This document shows positions 36,903 to 44,418 of a stretch of DNA of 64,000 bases, in pieces. The position numbers and the translations under genes were made by a program. Source of the stretch: JBDTES01 sp039922435 (GTDB taxonomy: Bacteria; Patescibacteriota; Saccharimonadia; Saccharimonadales; UBA4665); contig JBDTES010000018.1 in the NCBI GenBank assembly GCA_039922435.1, positions 1 through 64,000 on the forward strand. Direction: 5' to 3'. The first letter of the stretch is position 1; the number at the start of each line of letters is the position of its first letter. The notes below the pieces were generated by a model. It had not been told where the DNA came from, searched no databases, and saw nothing but the letters and a program-made list of their open reading frames with translations.

Positions 36903-38084
36903 TTAGAGGTTGTGACGATTGAATGTTTGCTTAGTAGCCGAGTTGTGGGGCCAGGCCACATAATAGGATCGAGCTTGGTATAAAACCGAGAAAAAGATTA
37001 GGCAACAAACAATGACAATACCAGTAACTCGAGCGAATGGGTTGCGCGGAAAAGTCTTTAGCCAGCGATGTAAAAGCTCATAAAGCCCAGCAGCCACAAA
37101 CAGATATATAGTTGGCAATAATAAGGTAATTGATACTGGCCCGCCCAGGCTAATAAGAACTAGGCTGAGACAGCAGACAGCGAATACTAGTCGGCTGCGC
37201 GATAGCTTAGGGCGTGAAGCAAACACGAAGATACCAAGAATGAGAAGAACTAATTGGGTAGCGTCAAGCAACGGGGCGTGTCCAATTAATTTTTCGGCAC
37301 CACCATAACTATGGAGTCCAATCGAGGATAGAGCATGCCACAGATTCACCCCAATTTGACTGAATGCTAGGTGGGACGGTAGTCCGAATACGCTATAGAT
37401 AGTTTTAGGAAATATGATGCAGGCTCTAATTAGTGGTAATAACAGCACTAAAATTAGTAATCCAGCAATTACTAGATGTTTCCAATAGATGCGATGGAGT
37501 TCCCGAGAGATAACTTTCCGCCAGAAGATTAAACCGAGTAACTCAAACCAGATAAAGCCTGGTATATAGATAGCTGCTGTCAAGCAGGCAGCTGCTATGT
37601 ATAGCGCCACACTGCGCCGCTTAATCCTCTGTAACCAGATTAAAGCCCCGAAGAGCAATAAGGGAGCTAGTAGCAAAACATCGGGTGTCCCAAGCCGAGC
37701 ACTATGCAAGAGGCCGCTTGATAGCCCCAAAAGGATAACTGAAAAGGCTGCAATCCGTAGGTTGAACCACTTTCTGACCAAGTAGAAAAATAAGATACAG
37801 GCCACCAAACCTATGGCGGAAGCCACGATTCGAGTTGCTATGAGATGGTTTGGAGCAAACTTAATTACCCCATAAAGTATAATTTTGTAGGGGGCATTTA
37901 CGGGGTGTGCAACTATATCGCGGAAGTGTTGACTTGAATTATAGGTAGCAATTTCGTGGGCCGAATATCCAGGTACTAAGTTACCGAGGTGGTTAAACAG
38001 TACAAAGTAGCCAACCACTGCAACCAGCAAAACGACTAATGATGGGCGCCACAAGCGCCAGAATAATTCAGTCACCTTTTTCAT
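36903..38084 (-). CDS. GT-C type membrane glycosyltransferase/mannosyltransferase-like protein
   Basis: A 393-residue protein with about ten membrane helices. A short loop after the first helix holds GYSAHEIATYN, where PMT/ArnT-like enzymes carry an acidic catalytic residue; LVRKWFNLRIAAFSVILLGL and HSARLGTPDVLLLAP are typical of this fold. It would transfer a sugar from a lipid carrier outside the membrane. It lies 44 bases downstream of dnaB in the same direction. Confidence 0.75.
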   Translation of the reverse strand: MKKVTELFWRLWRPSLVVLLVAVVGYFVLFNHLGNLVPGYSAHEIATYNSSQHFRDIVAHPVNAPYKIILYGVIKFAPNHLIATRIVASAIGLVACILFFYLVRKWFNLRIAAFSVILLGLSSGLLHSARLGTPDVLLLAPLLLFGALIWLQRIKRRSVALYIAAACLTAAIYIPGFIWFELLGLIFWRKVISRELHRIYWKHLVIAGLLILVLLLPLIRACIIFPKTIYSVFGLPSHLAFSQIGVNLWHALSSIGLHSYGGAEKLIGHAPLLDATQLVLLILGIFVFASRPKLSRSRLVFAVCCLSLVLISLGGPVSITLLLPTIYLFVAAGLYELLHRWLKTFPRNPFARVTGIVIVCCLIFFSVLYQARSYYVAWPHNSATKQTFNRHNL

Positions 38085-38128
38085 TTATAGTTAGCAGTAT
38101 AACAGATTTGGCTAAGCCGTATTGTAGC

Positions 38129-39517
38129 TTAATGCTGGGCTGGGTTTTTCTGGTCGGGTTGAACAAACGGGTCGGCGGTACGTCGGTTATCGATCGAACT
38201 AATACGCTGTTTCTCGCGGTCAAAATACAGCTCAACGCCGCCAGTTGGGCCATTCCGGTGTTTCTTGATAAGAATGTCCATAATATTCTTACGGTCAGAT
38301 TCTGGATTGTAATATTCCTCGCGGTACAAGAAAGCGACAACATCGGCATCCTGCTCAATTGAGCCGGATTCACGAAGATCGGACAGTTGGGGTATCTGTG
38401 GACTTCGGCTTTCGACTGACCGACTAAGCTGACTAAGGGCAATTAGCGGTACATTTAATTCGCGGGCAACACCTTTGAGTCCCCTGGATATTTCTGAAAT
38501 CTCCTGGACGCGGTTACCTTCGTTACCGAAGCGACTTCCGCCACTCATAAGCTGCAGATAGTCAATAATAACCAGGCCAATATTATGCTGGTGAGCTTCA
38601 CGGCGACATTTGGTTCTGAGGTCACTTAGGGTGATGCCCGGCGTATCGTCGATATAGATTTTTGCCTCCGAAAGTGTCCCCATGGCTTCACCTAATTTTT
38701 CGAAATCAGTGTCAGTTAGGTGGCCAGTGCGGAGTGCCCAGGCATCAACACCAGACTCCATGGCTAGTAAGCGATCAACTAATTGCTCTTTACTCATTTC
38801 TAGACTGAATATTAGGACCGCTTCTTTGGATTTAGTAGCGATTTTGTGGGCTAAGTTGAGAACAAAGGCAGATTTACCCATTGCCGGTCGGGCGGCTAGG
38901 ATGAACAGGTCAGATTTTTGTAAGCCAGCTAACATGTCATCAAGGTCTTTGTAACCGGTCGGGATTCCTCGAAGTTTATTTTTGTCTTTGTGCAGATCGT
39001 CGAGTCGCTCGAAGCTCTCGGCTAAGATATCTTCTAGACTAGTAATACTTTGCTTGACATGAGTTTGGCTGACAGCAAACAGCCGGCTTTCGGCCTCTTC
39101 GATCAGCTCATTTAAGGCCTTTGATTCGTCTTGACCTAGCAAGGCCATATCTTGGCTAACCTTAATTAAACGGCGCCGCAAAGACTTCTGAGCCACAATA
39201 TCGGCGTATTGTTCGACGTGGGAAGCGGTCGGAACATAATTTGTTAGTTCTGCCAGGTAACTGTTGCCACCGACCATATCTAGGAAGCCGTTACCCTTTA
39301 ATTGGTCGGCCAGAGTCAGGACGTCAATTGAGGAGCGTTTTTCATACAGTGCGACAACGGCTTCATAAATCCGGCCGTGCCTTGGGTCAAAAAAGTCTTC
39401 TGGTGATACCAAATCAGCTATCTTAACGACGGCGTCAGAATCTATTAGAAGCGCACCCAATAAACTAGCTTCGGCATCGGTGTTTTGTGGTTGAATCAGA
39501 GTTCCCTTAGAGTCCAT
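38129..39517 (-). CDS. dnaB: Replicative DNA helicase
   Basis: A 462-residue DnaB with the N-terminal interaction domain (NTDAEASLLGALLIDSDAV), Walker A AARPAMGKSAF (about 204-214), Walker B VIIDYLQLM and the RecA-like motifs SQLSRSVESR and LRESGSIEQDADVV. It unwinds DNA at the fork as a hexamer. It lies 17 bases downstream of dnaX, so helicase and clamp-loader subunit are probably cotranscribed. Confidence 0.97.
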   Translation of the reverse strand: MDSKGTLIQPQNTDAEASLLGALLIDSDAVVKIADLVSPEDFFDPRHGRIYEAVVALYEKRSSIDVLTLADQLKGNGFLDMVGGNSYLAELTNYVPTASHVEQYADIVAQKSLRRRLIKVSQDMALLGQDESKALNELIEEAESRLFAVSQTHVKQSITSLEDILAESFERLDDLHKDKNKLRGIPTGYKDLDDMLAGLQKSDLFILAARPAMGKSAFVLNLAHKIATKSKEAVLIFSLEMSKEQLVDRLLAMESGVDAWALRTGHLTDTDFEKLGEAMGTLSEAKIYIDDTPGITLSDLRTKCRREAHQHNIGLVIIDYLQLMSGGSRFGNEGNRVQEISEISRGLKGVARELNVPLIALSQLSRSVESRSPQIPQLSDLRESGSIEQDADVVAFLYREEYYNPESDRKNIMDILIKKHRNGPTGGVELYFDREKQRISSIDNRRTADPFVQPDQKNPAQH

Positions 39518-39534
39518 AATTACTTCCTTATACT

Positions 39535-41013
39535 CTAAGATTCTAACAGCTCGGCCCCGCCGAAGATATTGCTTATACTTGAAACTATCGGTTCGGACGC
39601 GGACGACTCCTCTACCGGTAGAATAACGTCGGAAGATACTAACTCATCCATTAGACAGTCTAGACCATAGTTTTTCCCTGATACGTTGTGTAATGACTCG
39701 GCTAGAATTTGTTTGTTCTTGGTCTCGCCGGCCTTTTTTCTGTGGAAAGCGAATCGGAAATATAGGGTGACTTTGTCTTGGTCGATTTCTACCCGAGCCA
39801 TTCTAGCAATACCGTACAGCGTGTTATGGTCCTTTTTGATGTCGTTTAAGACTAACGGCCAGATATCGGTGCTGTCCGCCGCAAGTGGTTTACTAGGACT
39901 TGGCTTGGAAGCTGCTGGTGTCGGCAGCACTACCGACTCTGTGGCTTTGACTGGCTTAGGTTCTAGAGTAGTTGACGGCGCAGGCTCAACGATTGGTTCT
40001 GGCTCGAGCTGTTCAACCGGCAAAGCTCTAGCAATTTTGGCGCCAGGCCCGGCCGGTTCGGCCAGGGTGTGCTTAAGCAAAGCTAGCTCTAAGAGACGCT
40101 TCGGGTTACGGGCCGACGGCACTTCGAGTAGGGATCTCAAAAGATCTAAGGCGGCTGAATTATTTATAGCTAGCTTGCCGTCCAGCAACTTGAGACGGAT
40201 AGGTTCGCTCAGTTGAGCAGCTACAGCTGCGGCTTCGTAGCCTTGTTCAAAGATAGACTGCAGGTTAGTGATTACGGCGGCTGATTCAGCTTTCTCGACT
40301 GATTCTAACAACTTGGCAATAATATCGGCTGGAGCTAGACCGAGCATTCGCTCAATATCTGAGAGTTCAATCTTGTCAGCCTGATTAGCCGCTTGATCGA
40401 GCAAACTGGTACTATCGCGCAAGGAACCATCACCGTGCTGAACAATTAGCTCCAGCGCTTCCTTAGATATTTTGATACCCTCTTGTTTAGATATTTCAGT
40501 TAGTTGCTGGATAGCTTCGGACTTACCGATAGGCTTAAAACTATAGCGTTGGGTACGACTAATGATTGTTTCCGGTAGCTTATAGGCCTCGGTTGTAGCT
40601 AGAATGAATATTACGTGAGCCGGTGGCTCCTCTAAAGTCTTAAGCAGTGCATTAAAGGCTTCTTTGGTTAGCATGTGGACTTCGTCAATTATATAGACCT
40701 TGTACTTGGCGGCTACGGGAGCAGTACTGACTTTGTCACGGATGTCGCGAATCTCATCGATTCGGCGATTCGAAGCGGCGTCGATTTCGATAATGTCTAG
40801 ATGGGGCTCGTCGGTGTAGTCCAGGCCATTAACAGCGTGGGCTAGGATACGAGCGACCGATGTTTTGCCGGTTCCGCGTGGACCGGTAAATAGATAGGCA
40901 TGACTAATTTTGCCGTTTTTGATAGCCCGACCAAGTGTCGTCGTAATGTGTGTCTGACCGGCAACCTCATCTAAACTCTTTGGCCTATATTTGCGGTAAA
41001 GCGCTTGCCCCAT
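39535..41013 (-). CDS. dnaX: DNA polymerase III gamma/tau subunit, zinc module lost
   Basis: A 492-residue clamp-loader ATPase. Walker A is GPRGTGKTS (residues 44-52), Walker B IIDEVHMLTK, and a sensor segment LATTEAYKLPETIISRTQRY follows. The four-Cys zinc module normally inserted after the Walker A helix is missing: the chain goes from ARILAHAVNG to DIIEIDAASNRR with a short linker. A Pro/Ala/Thr-rich linker (about 335-380) leads to a tau-like C-terminal domain. The Shine-Dalgarno is GAGGG. Confidence 0.95.
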   Translation of the reverse strand: MGQALYRKYRPKSLDEVAGQTHITTTLGRAIKNGKISHAYLFTGPRGTGKTSVARILAHAVNGLDYTDEPHLDIIEIDAASNRRIDEIRDIRDKVSTAPVAAKYKVYIIDEVHMLTKEAFNALLKTLEEPPAHVIFILATTEAYKLPETIISRTQRYSFKPIGKSEAIQQLTEISKQEGIKISKEALELIVQHGDGSLRDSTSLLDQAANQADKIELSDIERMLGLAPADIIAKLLESVEKAESAAVITNLQSIFEQGYEAAAVAAQLSEPIRLKLLDGKLAINNSAALDLLRSLLEVPSARNPKRLLELALLKHTLAEPAGPGAKIARALPVEQLEPEPIVEPAPSTTLEPKPVKATESVVLPTPAASKPSPSKPLAADSTDIWPLVLNDIKKDHNTLYGIARMARVEIDQDKVTLYFRFAFHRKKAGETKNKQILAESLHNVSGKNYGLDCLMDELVSSDVILPVEESSASEPIVSSISNIFGGAELLES

Positions 41014-41138
41014 AATCCCTCTTTGTTAGTTCTCAACTATATAGACATTATAGACTGCCTAGCAATCGATAGACAGTAGACTCCGTTGTAATTTACTCGT
41101 CCGGTTCGCTGCCTTTGAATTTGTTGCGAAATGACTGT

Positions 41139-41459
41139 TTATTTCCATTCCCGGTTTTTATTTGTCTCCCACTTGGTACGGAAAGCCTTTTCGAGGTCAA
41201 TCTGGTACATATTAGCGAGGTCTAGCAAGTAGTTGAATACGTCGACTAGCTCCTCGGCTAGATGGTCAGTGTTGGTCGGTTTCTTGTAACCGTAAATGCC
41301 GTGTTCTTTGCGGATTGCCTTGGCAACCTCGCCGACTTCTTCGGTCAAAAATAACATCTTTTCGAGGTCAGTTCGCTTGTTCCAGCCTCGTTCTAGACAG
41401 ACTGACTCTATGTATGCTTGATAGTCGGCCATTATAGGACGACTGACTAAATCTTTCAT
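41139..41459 (-). CDS. MazG-like nucleotide pyrophosphohydrolase
   Basis: A 106-residue all-helical protein with the MazG metal motif EEVGEVAKAI (about residues 40-49) and ELVDVFNYLLDLA (about 72-84), plus a conserved end AFRTKWETNKNREW. It hydrolyses non-canonical or excess nucleoside triphosphates. The start has a GGAGG ribosome binding site at a good distance. An internal ATG (MADYQAY) is less likely. Confidence 0.87.
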   Translation of the reverse strand: MKDLVSRPIMADYQAYIESVCLERGWNKRTDLEKMLFLTEEVGEVAKAIRKEHGIYGYKKPTNTDHLAEELVDVFNYLLDLANMYQIDLEKAFRTKWETNKNREWK

Positions 41460-41559
41460 GAATCCTCCAAAAATTATATGAATTTTAAGTTATGAATGTA
41501 ACAAAACTAGGCCAGCAATTATTTTGGTAGCAGTTATATTTTCAAATATTTAGTTGGTT

Positions 41560-42069
41560 CTACAGGGCGGCTTCGAGCGCGGCCCACTCGGCAGCTGAGT
41601 CGTCTTCTGGTACGTTGACGCTAACCTGGTCGCCTGGCTTAGCCTTGAAGTAAGTTACGCTGGCTAGTAGCACACGGAAATCACGCTTACCGACAGTTAC
41701 AAAATAATGGCCACCTTCGAGTTTGAGTGCACCGACTAGTTGCTTTCGGGCAATTGGACCAATCTGCTTGTATAAGAACGCCCCATCATCGGCGATAGTT
41801 AGTTTAAGGATATCACCTTGGACTAGCTTAGATTTAGAGGCATAGTTGGCTGGTACCGGATAAGTTTTACCATCGCTACCGACCATATTCTGGCCGTCAA
41901 AGACACCCTCGATAATTTTGCCGCGGATCTCTTCGGATGGAGCGGACTTAACTTTGTCGTCGTCGCCAACCAAACTAATCAACAACTCGTTAGCTGCTGC
42001 TAAATTAGTCTCAGCCTCCTGAATAAGGGCCCTTAGACGTTTGATCTGTTTGTCTGGTAAATCTGGCAT
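41560..42069 (-). CDS. Unknown protein, probably Patescibacteria-specific
   Basis: A 169-residue protein with an N-terminal helical segment (about 1-35, coiled-coil-like) followed by two beta-rich parts (KIIEGVFDGQNMVGSDGKTY and HYFVTVGKRDFRVLLASVTY) and an acidic C-terminus. The KTYPVPANYASKSKLVQGD portion looks OB- or SH3-like, but I recognise no named family. It stands near ribosomal and replication genes. A terminator separates it from rplL. Confidence 0.65.
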   Translation of the reverse strand: MPDLPDKQIKRLRALIQEAETNLAAANELLISLVGDDDKVKSAPSEEIRGKIIEGVFDGQNMVGSDGKTYPVPANYASKSKLVQGDILKLTIADDGAFLYKQIGPIARKQLVGALKLEGGHYFVTVGKRDFRVLLASVTYFKAKPGDQVSVNVPEDDSAAEWAALEAAL

Positions 42070-42181
42070 TTTGGTCTCACTCTCAACTTTTGTGTCTCTT
42101 TAAAGTCTGTTTAAAAAATACCATACTTCTTAAATCAAGTCAAAAAATGCTACATCTTATCTGGAAATCTGTGGATAAATA

Positions 42182-42212
42182 AAGTACCCATGCCTAGAGT
42201 GACATGGGTACT
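42182..42212 (-). terminator. Terminator of the rplJ-rplL operon
   Basis: A perfect 10-base-pair stem AGTACCCATG / CATGGGTACT with a 10-base loop. On the minus strand it is followed by TTATTTAT. It lies 23 bases after the rplL stop. Confidence 0.82.
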
Positions 42213-42234
42213 ATGGTTTAGTCTGAGTAAAAAA

Positions 42235-42609
42235 CTAGACTAGTTCGACGGTTGCGCCAGCAGCTTCGAGGGCTTTCTTGGCAGCTTCAGCGTCTTCTTT
42301 TTTGGCTTTTTCTAGGACGACCTTAGGTACGCCGTCGACGATAGCCTTAGCTTCACCAAGACCCAAACCAGTTAGGTCCTTAACAGCCTTGATGACAGCG
42401 ACTTTTTGAGCTCCAGCGTCTTTAAGATTGACGTCGTATTCGCTCTTTTCGTCAGCAGCAGCTTCACCAGCAGCAGCTGGTCCAGCTACAGCTACAGCAG
42501 CAGCGGCCGGCTCGATGCCATACTCATCCTTAAGGATAGTCTTAAGGTCATTTACTTCTAGAACAGTTAACTTGGTTAGCTCTTCTGCTAATTTCTTTAC
42601 GTCAGCCAT
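42235..42609 (-). CDS. rplL: 50S ribosomal protein L7/L12
   Basis: A 124-residue protein with the N-terminal dimerisation helix, an Ala-rich hinge (about 34-55) and the C-terminal factor-binding domain [20 protein letters not shown] and [17 protein letters not shown]. It forms the ribosomal stalk that recruits elongation factors. It sits 36 bases downstream of rplJ. Confidence 0.97.
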   Translation of the reverse strand: MADVKKLAEELTKLTVLEVNDLKTILKDEYGIEPAAAAVAVAGPAAAGEAAADEKSEYDVNLKDAGAQKVAVIKAVKDLTGLGLGEAKAIVDGVPKVVLEKAKKEDAEAAKKALEAAGATVELV

Positions 42610-42645
42610 TGTATTTAATCTCCTTAGTTGATTTATAAGTCTAAT

Positions 42646-43170
42646 TTAAGCGGAAGCCTTGGCTTCAATACCGTCCAGTAGGGCGTGCAAATTACCCGAT
42701 AGAGCATTTGTAACGTCGTGGACTGGCGATAGTAGTGTTGCCACCACTTGGGCAATAAGCTGTGGCTTGCTCGGCAAGACAGCTAGAGCACTCACCTCTT
42801 CGGCGGTCAAGAATTTGCCATCAGCGCTATAAGCGCCGACAAACTCGAGTGTCGGATTGGTTTTAGCAAAGTTGTGCAAGCTTTGAGCTGGCGCAACCTC
42901 ATCTTCGTTATTAAAAGCGAATAGCAGCATACCGGTTAGGGCGCTGGTATCAGCATCTTTTAATGATTTTGTTGCTTTGATGGCTTGGATTACCAGGCGG
43001 TTCTTAGCAACTTTAACCCTGGTACCGCTAGCTTTGGCATCTTTGCGTAGGCTCTGAAGAGCTTTCACATCGGTACCTTGGTACTGGGCAACCACAGTCA
43101 TTTTGGAAGACTTAAGTAGTTCAGCAATTTCGCTGACGACTTCGTCTTTCTTACTTTTAGTTAATGCCAT
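42646..43170 (-). CDS. rplJ: 50S ribosomal protein L10
   Basis: A 174-residue stalk-base protein. MALTKSKKDEVVSEIAELL and VAQYQGTDVKALQSLRKDAK are the conserved L10 start, and RVKVAKNRLVIQAI the RNA-binding part. The C-terminal helix binds L7/L12 dimers. The ATG has AAAGGAA upstream. The operon has its own promoter and a leader of about 230 bases with a terminator-like hairpin. Confidence 0.96.
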   Translation of the reverse strand: MALTKSKKDEVVSEIAELLKSSKMTVVAQYQGTDVKALQSLRKDAKASGTRVKVAKNRLVIQAIKATKSLKDADTSALTGMLLFAFNNEDEVAPAQSLHNFAKTNPTLEFVGAYSADGKFLTAEEVSALAVLPSKPQLIAQVVATLLSPVHDVTNALSGNLHALLDGIEAKASA

Positions 43171-43282
43171 TTATAATTCCTTTGGAATTAAGTTTTCATT
43201 TATCAATTCACATTTTCTATCTGGAATTTGCGAATCTTGCAATATTCTCGATCGACCTACGAGAATCCTGCGTTACAAAGAA

Positions 43283-43312
43283 AGAGCCTCTGGATTTAAA
43301 ACCAAAGGCTCT
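43283..43312 (-). promoter_or_regulatory. Attenuator-like hairpin in the rplJL leader
   Basis: An 11-base-pair stem with one mismatch (AGAGCCTTTGG / CCAGAGGCTCT) and an 8-base loop, followed on the minus strand by TTCTTTG. It lies between the promoter at 43409-43437 and rplJ (about 112 bases before its ATG). Premature termination here would allow autoregulation by L10, as known for L10 leaders in other bacteria. Confidence 0.7.
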
Positions 43313-43408
43313 TTATGTGAGTGCTCAAAAAACAAAAAGTTTATTTCGCTAGCCTCGGTGACAAATTAAGGATTATTAGGCCCAGTCACTGTCTTTGGTA
43401 ACTCGACT

Positions 43409-43437
43409 ATTTTAACAGAGGCGATTGTGATAGTCAA
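43409..43437 (-). promoter_or_regulatory. Promoter of rplJ-rplL
   Basis: On the minus strand TTGACT, a 17-base spacer and TAAAAT. Transcription would start near 43402, about 230 bases before rplJ. Confidence 0.7.
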
Positions 43438-43444
43438 CTGCTTA

Positions 43445-43660
43445 TTAATCAGACCCCTCAGTTCCGACTGTGTGTACTAAATGGTCGGCTGCTTCCTCTG
43501 GACTCATTGTCGCATAACGCATTGTGTATTGACCAACGCTAGCTTCAATTAACTGATGATTCTTTGTTGCTTCAGCAGCTTCCATCAACATTGATTGTCT
43601 CGCGAACGGATCTTCTCCCCTATCAGTTTGAATATTAGCTCCTCTGCGACTTATTGGCAT
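43445..43660 (-). CDS. Small unknown protein behind a structured leader
   Basis: A 71-residue soluble protein with no recognised family. The middle is helical, and the end (SPEEAADHLVHTVGTEGSD) is acidic. The ATG has a ribosome binding site (AAAGGGA). The upstream 140 bases can form several competing hairpins, one with a T run directly before the ribosome binding site, which suggests regulated expression. The gene lies just upstream of the rplJL promoter. Confidence 0.62.
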   Translation of the reverse strand: MPISRRGANIQTDRGEDPFARQSMLMEAAEATKNHQLIEASVGQYTMRYATMSPEEAADHLVHTVGTEGSD

Positions 43661-43677
43661 TTCATTCCCTTTCGATT

Positions 43678-43802
43678 AAAAAAACTTCATTTCGTTGAAG
43701 CCTACTAGGTTTTTGGACTGTGCTGGCGGCTTATTGCCGCGAGGCTTCAACATATGCGAAGCACAGCCCTCTAGGGTCTAGGGCAATTGTAAGTAGCTTC
43801 GC
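43678..43802 (-). ncRNA. Candidate cis-regulatory RNA (attenuator/riboswitch-like)
   Basis: Read on the minus strand, the element contains the pairings GCGAAGC/GCTTCGC (43756-43762 with 43796-43802) enclosing GCCCT/AGGGC (43766-43770 with 43780-43784), and a GCGGC/GCCGC hairpin (43726-43740). A perfect 10-base pairing joins 43694-43703 with 43742-43751. That pairing competes with a small terminator-like hairpin (43685-43700) followed by seven T. Mutually exclusive stems before a ribosome binding site are the layout of a transcription attenuator. No known class is recognised. Confidence 0.45.
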
Positions 43803-43870
43803 AAAGTTATTAACCACGAGTACTATCTAACTCCACTCAGAACTTTAAGTCAAGCGAGGCAGCCAGGTGT

Positions 43871-43876
43871 TATTAT
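43871..43876 (+). promoter_or_regulatory. -10 box TATTAT, 6 bases before folA
   Basis: TATTAT, then TGGTGC and the ATG of folA at 43883, with no room for a Shine-Dalgarno. Predicts a leaderless folA transcript. Confidence 0.55.
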
Positions 43877-43882
43877 TGGTGC

Positions 43883-44362
43883 ATGAAACACATAGTAGTA
43901 GCTTATGATTTAAACCGGGGTATTGGGGCTAATAATGATCTACTCTGGCAGCGCGATTTACCAGCTGATCTCAAGCAATTTAAAGAGTTGACTACAGGTC
44001 AAAGTGTGGTTATGGGGCGTAAAACTTTTGAATCGATTGGACGGCCACTGCCAAATCGCCAAAATATTGTGGTGTCACACTCAGTTGTCGAGTGGCCAGG
44101 CGTAGAATCATCGACTAGTATAGAAGCCGCTTACGAGCTAGCCAAACACGCCGTGTTTATTATTGGCGGTGCCAGTATCTACGAACAGTCATTACCTAGT
44201 GTTGACGTGATCCATGCCACGGAGGTAAAAGCCTCATTCCCCGAAGCCACGGTATTCTTTTCTACCCTGGGCCCTGAATGGAAAGAAACTGGACGGATAA
44301 GCCACTCAGCCGACGAACGTAACAAGTATGACTTCGATTTTGTGACATATCAACGCCAGTAA
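43883..44362 (+). CDS. folA: Dihydrofolate reductase
   Basis: A 159-residue DHFR. The start KHIVVAYDLNRGIGANNDLL, the catalytic acidic residue in the DLPADLKQFKELT helix, the NADPH-binding VVMGRKTFESIGRPLPNR and the VFIIGGASIYEQSL segment are all present. It regenerates tetrahydrofolate, which the ThyA encoded at 49.4 kb oxidises while making dTMP. It flanks a nucleotide-related gene group. Confidence 0.96.
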   Translation: MKHIVVAYDLNRGIGANNDLLWQRDLPADLKQFKELTTGQSVVMGRKTFESIGRPLPNRQNIVVSHSVVEWPGVESSTSIEAAYELAKHAVFIIGGASIYEQSLPSVDVIHATEVKASFPEATVFFSTLGPEWKETGRISHSADERNKYDFDFVTYQRQ

Positions 44363-44418
44363 GCTCGGCAATAAGCTCTTAATTGGGCTGTTGCACACAT
44401 ATCTAGCAGTTAATCCGA

